Shown here piece by piece: positions 1 through 7,253 of a DNA stretch of 17,519 nucleotides (within the stretch, counting starts at the first letter, position 1; every line of letters begins with the position of its first letter). Source of the stretch: Myxococcota bacterium (GTDB lineage: Bacteria; Myxococcota_C; UBA6777). A model generated the notes under the pieces. It was given only the letters and a program-made list of their open reading frames with translations. It made no database searches and had not been told where the DNA came from. The stretch lies in contig JAKLKB010000140.1 in NCBI GenBank assembly GCA_023150835.1, positions 1 to 17,519 of the forward strand. The letters run 5' to 3'. The translations under genes were made by a program, and so were the position numbers.

Positions 1-140
1 CCCCCCGTGAACGGGGGGAAGTTGGAACGGGTAGCGTCTGCGTCTCGTGCATACAGCGTGCGTCACGAAAAAACAACATCCCCGCTGCTTCCGACTTTCG
101 CTCCCTCCCCTGTTCACGGGGGAGGGCTGGGGTGGGGGGC
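1..140. repeat. Inverted pair of GC-rich palindromes at the window start
   Basis: Two related hairpins face each other. The first is a perfect C-rich/G-rich palindrome at 1-18 (7 bp stem, TGAA loop). The second is CCCTCCCC at 103-110 pairing with GGGGAGGG at 119-126 around a TGTTCACG loop. The reverse complement of 1-25 resembles 103-130, so these are inverted copies of one short repeat with about 80 bp between them. A third small palindrome, TGGGGC-TGC-GCCCCA, lies at 166-180. The same TGGGGC/GCCCCA stem recurs at 7806-7820. No gene is visible in 1-237; it is the upstream region of the first gene. Confidence 0.6.
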
Positions 141-237
141 TTTCCTCCGCTTTACCTAACGCCTATGGGGCTGCGCCCCACGAAACTTATCCGATGGTGT
201 AGTTCCTACGAAACCAAAAGCAAAGGATACTTTTGGG

Positions 238-873
238 ATGTCTGTGGCATGGCTGGGTTATTTGGCGAGTGGCTTGATCGCGTTGTCTTTGACGATGACG
301 TCGATCGTCCGACTGCGTTTGATCAATTTGTGTGGTGCTTCGTTGTTTGCGGTCTACGGCCTATTGATCGGGGCCTATCCTGTGGTGGTCTTGAATTCGT
401 TGACGATCACACTCAACACGATCTTTTTGCTGCGCTTGTTGAAAAACAAAGCCAAGTTTCGGTTGTTGCCTGTGTCTTCACAAAGTCCGTATCTACATCT
501 TTTTTTGGAGTATTACGAAAAAGATATCCGCAACTACTTTTCGGCGTTTCGTCTGAAAGAGATGGAGAAGTTGTCGGGGTATTATGTGTTGCGGGAACTT
601 CAGATCGTGGGGGTGATGCTGGGGCGGTTGGAAGAGGGGGGCGCATTTAGGATATTGCTGGATTATGTGCCTCCCTCCTACCAAGACTACAAGGCAGGCC
701 ATTTTATTTTCCACGAAAGCGGCGCGATCTTTCGAGAGATGGGCGTCAAACGGTTGGAGACACAAACGGATAACGCCGCGCATGCCCGTTATTTGGAAAA
801 AATGGGCTTCACGTCCGAGATCAGAGAAAACGGAGAGCGGATACTTGTGTGCCACCTCTCTCCTGAAAAATAA
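238..873 (+). CDS. YgjV-like inner membrane protein with C-terminal GNAT-like domain
   Basis: A 211-residue protein with two parts. Residues about 4-67 form three hydrophobic helices (the second spans roughly residues 29-47) and resemble the YgjV family of small inner membrane proteins. The motif INLCGASLFAVYGLLIGAYP is typical of that group. Residues about 85-210 are soluble and look GNAT-like: a strand-rich segment (VVGVMLGRLEEGG is the approximate pattern), then a YKAGHFIF segment, and near the end HARYLEKMGF, which resembles the last helix and strand of acetyltransferases. No clear acetyl-CoA loop (R/Q-x-x-G-x-G/A) is visible, so catalysis is uncertain. The ATG has a purine-rich site (AAAGGA) about 10 nt upstream. 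The function is not known. The gene stands alone, with a repeat region on each side. Confidence 0.75.
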   Translation: MSVAWLGYLASGLIALSLTMTSIVRLRLINLCGASLFAVYGLLIGAYPVVVLNSLTITLNTIFLLRLLKNKAKFRLLPVSSQSPYLHLFLEYYEKDIRNYFSAFRLKEMEKLSGYYVLRELQIVGVMLGRLEEGGAFRILLDYVPPSYQDYKAGHFIFHESGAIFREMGVKRLETQTDNAAHARYLEKMGFTSEIRENGERILVCHLSPEK

Positions 874-934
874 CGCGACTATTGACTTCGATTCTTATCA
901 CTCATACGAAATCCGCCCATTGCATGATCGTAAA

Positions 935-1025
935 ACGTAGGGGCAGCCCCCTGTGGCTGCCCAACCACAGGGCAGTTACAGCGAATCGCACCTACTCTTC
1001 GATCACACATCTTTCGGATATCGTA
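935..1025. repeat. Dispersed palindromic repeat, copy 1, with two competing hairpins
   Basis: This lies 3' of the YgjV-like gene. GGGCAGCC (941-948) pairs perfectly with GGCTGCCC (955-962). Alternatively CCCTGTGG (949-956) pairs perfectly with CCACAGGG (965-972). The two 8 bp stems share bases and exclude each other. The right part, ending in a TTCGGATATCG segment, recurs at 2231-2305 and, diverged, at 10634-10703. It could act as a transcription terminator, but no U-run follows. The rest of 874-1167 holds no gene that I can see; it is the probable promoter region of the next gene, though no convincing -35/-10 pair stands out. Confidence 0.6.
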
Positions 1026-1167
1026 CCAGCCCTAGATTGACGATAAAGTCTTTGTTTGGCAGCCACTCACACAAAAAAAGCCTTGTTTTCCTTCGGTTGT
1101 TTTGTTAGTCTTGCGGTGGTTTTCAGCGTAGAAACATCACAGGAACTTCAACAAGAAGGAGCGTGCT

Positions 1168-2139
1168 ATGCACAAAGAGCATCGTTTCGGGCGTAAGGCG
1201 TGGGGGCCGACACTACTTTTTCGGATCGCTTTGGTTTGTCTTTCTTTTGGTGTCTTGGCGGGAGCATGGGAGCAAGAGTCCTCGGCTTTGGTGGCGGGGC
1301 AACGTGTGCGTTTTTGGTTTATGGAGGGTGGGCAACAGATCCATTGGAACGGCGAAGTGTTGGCGTTTCAAGGAGATTCTGTTCGTGTGCGCTACTTGCG
1401 CGGCGGTCAACAGTTGAGTCTGTGGGTGCCAAGAGACCGAGTGGTCGGGCTTCAAGGGATGGGGACGTTGGTGTATACTTGCCAGCCAGACAGCAAGATC
1501 TACATCACGCGAACAAACCGCAGAGTCTGTTGCCCACCCACTGCAACGGGATACCACACACGCAGCGGCGGAGATGTGATCTGTTGTCCCGCAGGAACTG
1601 CCGGAGTCTATTCAGGCCAGCACCACGTCCTTTGCCAGCAAGGTGGCGGAACCACCACCCACACCCACACAGGAAACACCCATATCGAGACAGGCAGCGT
1701 CTGTCGCCCCGGCCATACGCTGTATCGGGCCAAAAGTGGGAAGGGATATTGCTGTCCACCCGGAACAGCGGGCTATTACCAAGGTTATGATGGGATCACC
1801 TGTCGTTATGCAGGTTCGGCTCCGACGGGAAATGCGAATCCCCCACGATATAATAGCGGTGGTGTACACAGCGGCCCCGTCCGATGCCCCCCGGGCCATC
1901 AAGCCTACCGCCATCGCTCGACGCAGCGGATCTTTTGTTGTCCACCGGGAGCGCGTGGGAACACGTTGACAGGGCAATGTCTCCTGTCCAACCAAAAACC
2001 TTGCCCGCCTGTCCACGATTACGGCCATACCGCAGCCACATGCACCCGATTTCGTGGGACATCGTGGAAGTGTTGGTATCAAGAACGCCCGGGTGGATCA
2101 TCGGACAAGCCTTGTATGCGCTGTGCGTGTAAGTATTAG
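1168..2139 (+). CDS. Secreted Cys-rich protein with SH3/Tudor-like domain and CCPPG modules (unrecognised family)
   Basis: A 323-residue protein that I do not recognise. Residues 1-33 look like a signal peptide: basic start, hydrophobic run around 17-31, and an AGA site before Trp34. Residues about 42-95 have the spacing of a small SH3/Tudor-like beta barrel (GQRVRFWF, then NGEVLAFQGDSVRVRY, then LWVPRDRVV). The rest is built from Cys-rich modules: about 105-156, 179-212 and 240-271, each with a C-P-G or similar start and a CCPPG/CCPAG core (Cys121-122, 139-140, 195-196, 257-258). A different tail (279-321) has six Cys and ends CMRCACKY. Thr/His- and Gly/Asn-rich linkers separate the modules. 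The ATG is set by AGAAGGAG at 1154-1161, six nt upstream. It is probably extracytoplasmic and disulphide-bonded; the role is unknown. Confidence 0.8.
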   Translation: MHKEHRFGRKAWGPTLLFRIALVCLSFGVLAGAWEQESSALVAGQRVRFWFMEGGQQIHWNGEVLAFQGDSVRVRYLRGGQQLSLWVPRDRVVGLQGMGTLVYTCQPDSKIYITRTNRRVCCPPTATGYHTRSGGDVICCPAGTAGVYSGQHHVLCQQGGGTTTHTHTGNTHIETGSVCRPGHTLYRAKSGKGYCCPPGTAGYYQGYDGITCRYAGSAPTGNANPPRYNSGGVHSGPVRCPPGHQAYRHRSTQRIFCCPPGARGNTLTGQCLLSNQKPCPPVHDYGHTAATCTRFRGTSWKCWYQERPGGSSDKPCMRCACKY

Positions 2140-2230
2140 AGTCCTTTGCGGTCTATCGGGCGTGGGGGGACGAGGGGGAAGCGAAAGAGGGCATGATACG
2201 AGATCCGCCCGTTGTGTGATCAGAAAGAGG

Positions 2231-2305
2231 TCGGGGCAGACAGGTGTGGCTGCCCAAGAATCGGGCGTCTACGTACGATGCTTTGTGTACATCATCCGGA
2301 TATCG
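2231..2305. repeat. Dispersed palindromic repeat, copy 2, between convergent gene ends
   Basis: This lies in the 189 bp between the convergent ends of the Cys-rich gene (2139) and atpG (2329). GGGCAG at 2234-2239 pairs with CTGCCC at 2250-2255. The following segment, GGGCGTCT..CGTA..CTTTGTGTACATCA, matches the copy at 10634-10703 closely, and the TCCGGATATCG end matches copy 1. The position suggests a shared, bidirectional 3' element, possibly a terminator or mRNA-stabilising hairpin. No other feature is visible in this gap. Confidence 0.6.
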
Positions 2306-2328
2306 CATGAAGTCCGATGCGTCGAGAT

Positions 2329-3213
2329 TTAACGAGAGCGTGAGGTCCGAAGGGCTTCGGCTCCTGCGACGATATCGAGTAGCTCCGAGGTGATGGCGTC
2401 TTGGCGCTGTTGTTGAAACTGCAAGCCCAGTTCATCAAGCAAGGTCTCGATATTCTTTTCGGCGGACTGCATCGAAGCAAGGCGACTGGCGAACTCGCTT
2501 GCAAGGGACTCCACACAGGCACGATAAAGCGAAACAAACAGGTGCTGGCGCAGAAGGCTCGCAAAGAGCGGCTGCCACGCCATCTCGGAGCGGGGGATCT
2601 GCTTGTTTGGCCAAGCGGTATGCTGAAGGGTCGAGAGCCACTGCGGATCGACGGGCCACAGGGGCGTGCAGACGGGGGCAAAGGTCGCTGTTTCTACGGG
2701 GCGATTGTGAAAGATCAAGATCTGCACAGGTTCGAGGGCTTGGCGCTTTTCTTCGAGGGCAAGCAAAAGTTCTTGCATCGTCGGGGTGACGCCTGCGATG
2801 GAGATCGGCACAGGAAAGCGCTGTTGCAAAGGCCATCCGCGTTCTTCGAGGCGGATCGCAGCGCGCTCTCCGACGCCAAACAGCGTGCGACTTTGAAAGT
2901 GTTCGATCCCGACGGTTTGATCGACATGATCGGCGATCACTTCGTTGATCGAGCCACACAGACCTTGATCGGAGCCAAAGACCACCGCGATCAGGTGGCG
3001 TGGCGGGGGAGGGGGCGTGAGGGCTGAGACACCCTGCTGTTGTAAGACAAAACGGAAACCCAATGCGAGGGTGTGGTGGTAATCAAGCAGGGCGTGTACG
3101 GCGCGTTCGTACTGACGGATGCTGACGGAAGCAAGGGACTTCATGGTCTTGACGATGGTGTGGAGCGACTGGGTGTTGTCGATCTTTTTTTTAATCTCTT
3201 CGAGCGAGGCCAT
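2329..3213 (-). CDS. atpG: F-type (N-type) ATPase gamma subunit
   Basis: The gamma subunit is the central rotor shaft that links the catalytic hexamer to the c-ring. The 294-residue length is normal for the family. The N-terminal helix begins [20 protein letters not shown] and includes the conserved VKTMKSLA segment. The Rossmann-like middle carries [10 protein letters not shown] (81-90). The C-terminal helix includes the conserved [16 protein letters not shown] stretch (239-254). The ATG at 3213 lies 23 nt inside the end of atpA. An upstream in-frame extension to 3564 is only open frame across atpA and is rejected because it lacks homology. This is the last gene of the N-ATPase operon. Confidence 0.95.
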   Translation of the reverse strand: MASLEEIKKKIDNTQSLHTIVKTMKSLASVSIRQYERAVHALLDYHHTLALGFRFVLQQQGVSALTPPPPPRHLIAVVFGSDQGLCGSINEVIADHVDQTVGIEHFQSRTLFGVGERAAIRLEERGWPLQQRFPVPISIAGVTPTMQELLLALEEKRQALEPVQILIFHNRPVETATFAPVCTPLWPVDPQWLSTLQHTAWPNKQIPRSEMAWQPLFASLLRQHLFVSLYRACVESLASEFASRLASMQSAEKNIETLLDELGLQFQQQRQDAITSELLDIVAGAEALRTSRSR

Positions 3214-4753
3214 CTTGCGGTCCTTGGTCGAGGGTTTGGAGGGCTTGGCGGAGGGCGTCGGTGGTGAGGGCGATCTGGTCTGGGGTGAGTTTTTGAGCGC
3301 GGTCGATCTGCTCGATGATCTGGGGGAGGTGTTTGCGTGCGTGGCGGCGCACGATCTGTTCTGCTTCGGGGATACGGGCGAGTGGCAGGGCGTCAAACAG
3401 ACCTTGGGTGAGCGCAAGCAGCAAAAGGATCTGATCGGCTGCGGGGAGGGTATCGAATTGATCTTGTTTGAGGACTTCGCGGATACATCGGCCTCGTGTG
3501 AGGATCTGTCGGTTGGTCTCGTCAAGGCGTGCGCCAAAACGCGAGAAGGCTTCGAGTTCTTCAAACTGGGTGTAGGTCAAGCGAAGCATCCCCACCACAG
3601 CCCGATAAGCGGGGAGTTGGGTTTTTCCACCGACACGGGAGACCGAACGACCGATCTCGACGGCAGGAAGCATACCTTTTTGGAACAGGTCGGGAGAAAG
3701 ATAGATCTGGCCGTCGGAGATGGAGATCAAGTTGGTGGGGATATAGGCGGAAAGGTTCTGGGCTTCGGTTTCGACGATGGGAAGGGCGGTTAAGGAGCCG
3801 CCGCCGTGTTCTTTGCGAAGGCGTGTGGAGCGTTCAAGCAAGCGCGAATGGATGTAAAAGATATCGCCCGGGAAGGCTTCGCGTGCGGGAGGGCGGCGCA
3901 ACAGCAACGAGATCTCGCGGTAGGCGCGGGCATGACGGGTGAGATCGTCGTACACGATCAAGACATCGCGTCCGTGTTCCATCAAGTATTCGGCCATACT
4001 CGTGGCGGCGTACGGAGTGATGTACTGGAGTCCGGGCGGTGCGTCCCCTCCTGCAACGACTACTGTAGTGTAAGACATCGCGCCGTGTTGACGAAGTGTG
4101 TCGATCACTCGCGCCACAGCGGTGCTGCGTTGGCCGATCGCGCAATAGATGCACAGCACGCCTTGGTCGTGTTGGTGAAGGATGGTGTCGACGGCGATGG
4201 CGGTTTTGCCCGTCTGACGGTCTCCAAGGATGAGTTCACGTTGTCCCCGTCCGATCGGAAACATCGCGTCGATCACTTTGATGCCCGTCTGAAGGGGCTG
4301 TTGGACAGGATCGCGGTGCATAATGGGCGGGGCGATGCGTTCGAGCGGATAGCGTTGCGTTGCGCGGATCGGGCCGTTGTTGTCGAGCGGAACGCCTGTG
4401 GCATCCACGACGCGACCAAGCACGCCTTCACCCACAGGCACATCCACCAAATTTCCGCTGCGGTACACTTCGATCCCTGCGTACAGATGGGCGCTTTCTT
4501 CGATCAGCGCCACGCCGATATCTTCGGGGTTCAAGCGCAACACCATCCCCCGAGAGCCGTCCGCAAAAAGAATCTCTTCGCCCATCCGCGCCCCCGGAAG
4601 CCCCGTCACTCGGACGACTCCACGTTGTACCTCTCGAACGCGCCCGATCTCTCGGAGCGTTGGCTCCAATAAAAGTCCTGTTCTTGCGGTCTGTAGCCCC
4701 ACAAACGCTGGCGTCAAGATCGCCTCTCGGAGAGAACGCGCTGGCTCGGTCAT
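3191..4753 (-). CDS. atpA: F-type (N-type) ATPase alpha subunit
   Basis: The alpha subunit is the non-catalytic nucleotide-binding subunit of F1. It is 520 residues long, close to the family norm. The P-loop is GDRQTGKT (177-184). The Walker B region is [18 protein letters not shown] (263-280). The arginine finger that completes the catalytic site on beta is expected in RSVSRVGG (Arg373). The N-terminal segment ([17 protein letters not shown]) is the usual beta-barrel domain. The ATG overlaps the atpF stop by 4 nt (ATGA), which fixes this start. A longer frame reaching 4855 reads into atpF and is not used. The nearest relatives should be N-ATPase alphas rather than the housekeeping AtpA, judging from operon order. 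Confidence 0.95.
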   Translation of the reverse strand: MTEPARSLREAILTPAFVGLQTARTGLLLEPTLREIGRVREVQRGVVRVTGLPGARMGEEILFADGSRGMVLRLNPEDIGVALIEESAHLYAGIEVYRSGNLVDVPVGEGVLGRVVDATGVPLDNNGPIRATQRYPLERIAPPIMHRDPVQQPLQTGIKVIDAMFPIGRGQRELILGDRQTGKTAIAVDTILHQHDQGVLCIYCAIGQRSTAVARVIDTLRQHGAMSYTTVVVAGGDAPPGLQYITPYAATSMAEYLMEHGRDVLIVYDDLTRHARAYREISLLLRRPPAREAFPGDIFYIHSRLLERSTRLRKEHGGGSLTALPIVETEAQNLSAYIPTNLISISDGQIYLSPDLFQKGMLPAVEIGRSVSRVGGKTQLPAYRAVVGMLRLTYTQFEELEAFSRFGARLDETNRQILTRGRCIREVLKQDQFDTLPAADQILLLLALTQGLFDALPLARIPEAEQIVRRHARKHLPQIIEQIDRAQKLTPDQIALTTDALRQALQTLDQGPQDGLARRD

Positions 4754-5547
4754 ATCGCACCTTTCTCTGGTGGTGTGGGGGCTTGGGAGGAACGAGCGCT
4801 GAGGGCGTGTTGGAAGGTTGCACCCAAAGCATCGAGGTATTCGCGGAGATTCCATGCGATCTCGTAGGGTGGAACTTTGAGCGAGATACCGCCGAGCAGC
4901 GCGGGGTCTTGCGCAAATTCCACGCGCACAGGGGCATCTGCGATCTGTTCGATCTGTGTGAGAATGGCCTGTTGTTGGGCGTCGGAGAGCGGAAAGCGCG
5001 TGTGGACCGTCAGGGCTTCGGTGGATTCGTGAAGAGCGCGCTTGAGGGCGGCTTGGGTGGCGGGGTCGAGGGTGGTGAGTTTTTGCAAAAAGGCCGAGGT
5101 GATGGCTTGTTCGATCTCGGCGTGGGCAAGGTCGCGCAATGCGTGAGTGGCGATGGCAAGGGTTTCTTCACCGACGCGCTGTTGGAGGTCAAGCAAAAAG
5201 TCCTGCTTTTCTTGCTCGATCGAGCGTAGCCATCGGTCTTTTCGCTGTTGGAGATCGTCGCGGATGGTTTGAAGCATCTGCTGTTTTTGGGCTTCGGCTT
5301 CTTCTCGGATGCGCAGCAGAGCGGATTCTTGGGTCTCTCGCAACAGGCGTTGCTGCTTTTGGTTGTCTTCGAGAGCGATCTGCGCCTGCTGTTGGAGGCG
5401 TTCGGCCTCCTCCCATCGCTGCGCAACGGTTTGTTCGCGCTTGTCCATCGCGGCCAACAATGGGGCATAAAGGAAGCGTTTGAGCAGCGCCATCAAGATC
5501 AAAAAGTTGACGATCTGGGCGCTGACAGTGAACCAATCGATGCTCAC
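4750..5547 (-). CDS. atpF: N-type ATPase subunit b with fused delta-like C-terminal domain
   Basis: This is the peripheral stalk subunit, 265 residues from the GTG start. Residues 1-30 are the membrane anchor ([20 protein letters not shown]), the usual N-ATPase b opening. Residues about 35-150 are a long charged coiled coil rich in Gln, Glu and Arg. Residues about 155-245 resemble the C-terminal domain of the delta/OSCP subunit: [31 protein letters not shown], then a final helix. This agrees with the absence of a delta gene, as known for N-ATPase operons. I chose GTG at 5547 because GGGAG lies 8 nt upstream and the protein then starts exactly at the family N-terminus. A TTG at 5586 would add 13 residues of unlike sequence. 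Confidence 0.92.
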   Translation of the reverse strand: MSIDWFTVSAQIVNFLILMALLKRFLYAPLLAAMDKREQTVAQRWEEAERLQQQAQIALEDNQKQQRLLRETQESALLRIREEAEAQKQQMLQTIRDDLQQRKDRWLRSIEQEKQDFLLDLQQRVGEETLAIATHALRDLAHAEIEQAITSAFLQKLTTLDPATQAALKRALHESTEALTVHTRFPLSDAQQQAILTQIEQIADAPVRVEFAQDPALLGGISLKVPPYEIAWNLREYLDALGATFQHALSARSSQAPTPPEKGAI

Positions 5548-5555
5548 CGAAAATT

Positions 5556-5560
5556 CTCCC
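5556..5560 (-). promoter_or_regulatory. Ribosome binding site deciding the atpF start
   Basis: GGGAG on the minus strand, 8 nt before the GTG at 5547. It supports the GTG start over the TTG at 5586. Confidence 0.6.
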
Positions 5561-5608
5561 GCGTCTTGTGTATCTTGAGTGCGCAAAACAAAAGAGGCGT
5601 TGCGGTGT

Positions 5609-5899
5609 TTATTTTCCGACTGTTTTGGCGGCTTGGGCGATCACATAGTTCCAAAACGGGTTGGCAAAGAGCAGGATCATGGACACCACAAGGCAGTAGA
5701 TGGCGGTGGATTCGACCATTGCGATGCCCACAAACAAGGTGCGCGTGATCGTGTTGGCTTCGTCGGGTTGTTGGGCGATCGATTGGAGGGCTTGGGCGAG
5801 GGCGCGGCCTTCGCCAAGTGCGGGGGCGATCGAGCCGATGCCGACGGTCAAACCCGCAGTAAAGATCGAGACGCTGGCGATCAATCCGATGGTATCCAT
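5609..5899 (-). CDS. atpE: N-type ATPase c subunit with two-carboxylate ion site
   Basis: This is the rotor-ring proteolipid, 96 residues with two transmembrane helices. Helix 1 has the small-residue packing stretch VGIGSIAPALGEG with Glu30 where Na+-type c subunits such as that of Ilyobacter have Gln. Helix 2 carries the ion-binding Glu63 in MVESTAIYC; Ser64, Thr65 and Tyr68 fall at the Na+-ligand spacing (E-S-T-x-x-Y). The loop is the normal SIAQQPDEANTI. This two-Glu arrangement is known from Fusobacterium and from N-ATPases. Ion choice cannot be read with certainty, since the Burkholderia N-type ring with such a site was reported to be proton-selective. The ATG lies only 5 nt after the stop of the tnpB remnant; the nearest SD-like GGGA is 12 nt away, which is rather far. 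Confidence 0.95.
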   Translation of the reverse strand: MDTIGLIASVSIFTAGLTVGIGSIAPALGEGRALAQALQSIAQQPDEANTITRTLFVGIAMVESTAIYCLVVSMILLFANPFWNYVIAQAAKTVGK

Positions 5900-5904
5900 A
5901 AAGG

Positions 5905-6369
5905 CTACTGTTCCCTTTTCGTTAACAAATGTTGAACACTTGCTAAGCAAAGCGCCGAAGGATCGGCGGTCGTAACCGACAAAGCCCGCAGGAAGATCCC
6001 GCGAGCACCTTGGTGATCTCGATCCACTTCCACACCACATCGACAGCGAAATCGCTTTTTGCTGCCGATGTTTTGGATGTTTCCACAATAGGAACATGTC
6101 TTTGAGGTATAGGCTTCGTTCACTTCCACCACCGCTGCGCTGTATTCTTCCGCTTTCGCTTTCAGGTGTTGTTTGAAGCGGTAGTGCGCCCACGTCATCA
6201 TCGCCCGTGCTGTTTTGCTGTTGAGTTTGGACACCATCTGCTGTGTTTCAAACGTCGGCAACAAGATCACTTCGAAGCGTGTGACGAGGAAGTGTGCCAC
6301 CTTTTTGTGCAGATCATCCACCAAGTCGCGAATACGCCACCGTAATCGTTGCGCTGCACGGTTCAGGCT
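5905..6369 (-). pseudogene. tnpB: tnpB C-terminal fragment (IS607/Fanzor-like RuvC nuclease)
   Basis: This is an open frame (extending upstream to 6438) whose part from about 6369 resembles the C-terminal half of TnpB. In order it shows a basic helix pair, the FETQQMV and KTARAMMTWAHYRFKQHL segments typical of the IS607/Fanzor-like branch, then EVNEAYTSKTCSYCG with the likely RuvC Glu and the first zinc-ribbon pair, then a CRCG pair and VDRDHQGARGIFL with the last RuvC Asp. The RuvC-I Asp and the whole N-terminal recognition lobe are missing, so it cannot be an active RNA-guided nuclease. The last 24 or so codons to the stop at 5905 do not look like TnpB. It is probably translated, if at all, only as a relic in the operon mRNA. 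Confidence 0.85.
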
Positions 6370-6506
6370 GCGCTTTTGGCGTCCACTTTGCTCTTTCCTT
6401 CTTCTGCCCACTTCCTCAACGTGTTTGGATGGATGCACAGCATCTCACAGGTTTTTTTGTTGACAACAGTTCCATCTCTTTGCATCCGATGAGCTTCACG
6501 CTGCAT
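6363..6506 (-). pseudogene. tnpA: tnpA N-terminal fragment (IS607 serine recombinase HTH)
   Basis: A 47-codon frame, in a different phase from the tnpB piece. It contains VVNKKTCEMLCIHPNTLRKW followed by AEEGK. This matches the MerR-like helix-turn-helix at the N-terminus of IS607 transposases (the x-x-L-G-V-H-P-N-T-L-R-R-W-A-x-x-G-K pattern). It ends at a TGA shortly after Lys40. The serine-recombinase catalytic domain that should follow is absent. The assignment rests on the HPNTLRKWAEEGK motif plus the adjacent tnpB fragment; either alone would be weaker. Confidence 0.75.
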
Positions 6507-6542
6507 TCCATAGCAAATGTCATCGTCTCTGTCAACTCGTAT

Positions 6543-7253
6543 TTACTCCTTGGGGGTGGGTGAAGAAGACTCCGATGGTGTCGGAGATGGATGGGCTTGA
6601 TAGGCCGAAGCGATGTACACCATCGCCAAGATCGAAAAGATATACGCTTGAATCATTCCAGTGAGTAAGCCCAACAAGTCCATGATGATCGGAAAAAAGA
6701 ACGGAACGACGATCAAAAGGCTGCCTGTGATCAGACGCCCACTCATGGCGTTTCCAAACAGGCGAACCGCAAGCGCAAGGGTGCGGGATATCTCACCAAG
6801 GATATTAAATGGAAGCATAAAAGCCGAAGGTTCGATGTATTGGCGAAGATAAGGCAGCATTCCTTGTTGGGTGATGCCGTACAGCGGAACGGCCACAAAC
6901 ACACACAACGCAAGGGCTGTGGTGGTCGACAGCGATGCGGTCGGGGCGATAAACCCCGGGATCACCGAAAGCAAGTTGGAACCTGCGATAAACAGAAAAA
7001 GCGTTCCGATAAAAGGTAGAAAAGGACGGGGCGGTTGTTGTCCGACCTCTCGGATCTGCGAGAGGATCAGCACCAACAGGCTTTCCAACAAAGCCTGCCC
7101 TCGTGAGATCTTGACATCCGAAGAAAGGCGACGCCCTACCCACCAAGCGATCGACACAAGCAGCGCCATCACAAACCATGTCCACAACAAGGTCGCGTTC
7201 AGCCTGATAGGCCCCCACTGCCAAAGAATCAATGCGTCTGGAGAAAGCTGCAT
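6543..7253 (-). CDS. atpB: N-type ATPase subunit a
   Basis: Subunit a is the membrane stator half-channel that passes ions to the c-ring. It has 236 residues and opens MQLSPDALILWQWGPIRLNA, the usual N-ATPase start. Several transmembrane helices follow. The key stator arginine is Arg164 in LAVRLFGNAMSGRL, which faces the c-ring Glu. The next helices (FFFPIIMDLLGLL and QAYIFSILAMVYIASA) complete the conserved C-terminal hairpin. The tail is Ser/Pro/Thr-rich. The ATG overlaps the atpR stop by one base (TGATG), which fixes the start; an in-frame extension to 7376 reads through atpR. The IS607 remnant follows directly downstream. Confidence 0.95.
   Translation of the reverse strand: MQLSPDALILWQWGPIRLNATLLWTWFVMALLVSIAWWVGRRLSSDVKISRGQALLESLLVLILSQIREVGQQPPRPFLPFIGTLFLFIAGSNLLSVIPGFIAPTASLSTTTALALCVFVAVPLYGITQQGMLPYLRQYIEPSAFMLPFNILGEISRTLALAVRLFGNAMSGRLITGSLLIVVPFFFPIIMDLLGLLTGMIQAYIFSILAMVYIASAYQAHPSPTPSESSSPTPKE

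Larger units (their letters stand above)
5905..6506 (-). mobile_element. Collapsed IS607-family element remnant inside the ATPase operon
   Basis: The gap between atpB (ends 6543) and atpE (starts 5899) is 643 bp, although other junctions in the operon are overlaps or short gaps. It holds the start of an IS607-type tnpA (MerR-like HTH) followed by the C-terminal half of a tnpB, on the operon strand and in the usual tnpA-tnpB order. The middle of the element (most of tnpA and the N-terminal half of tnpB) is gone, with the junction near 6365-6400. Exact ends cannot be set, because IS607 elements lack clear terminal inverted repeats and target duplications. The short stretch 6507-6542 shows nothing recognisable. 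Confidence 0.8.

Noticed and set aside
3214-3564. Long N-terminal extension of the gamma subunit frame
   Set aside because: It overlaps atpA on the same strand in another frame and has no gamma-like sequence; the family start is the ATG at 3213.
5905-6506. An active TnpB/omega-RNA system
   Set aside because: The recombinase domain of TnpA, the N-terminal half of TnpB and the RuvC-I Asp are all missing.
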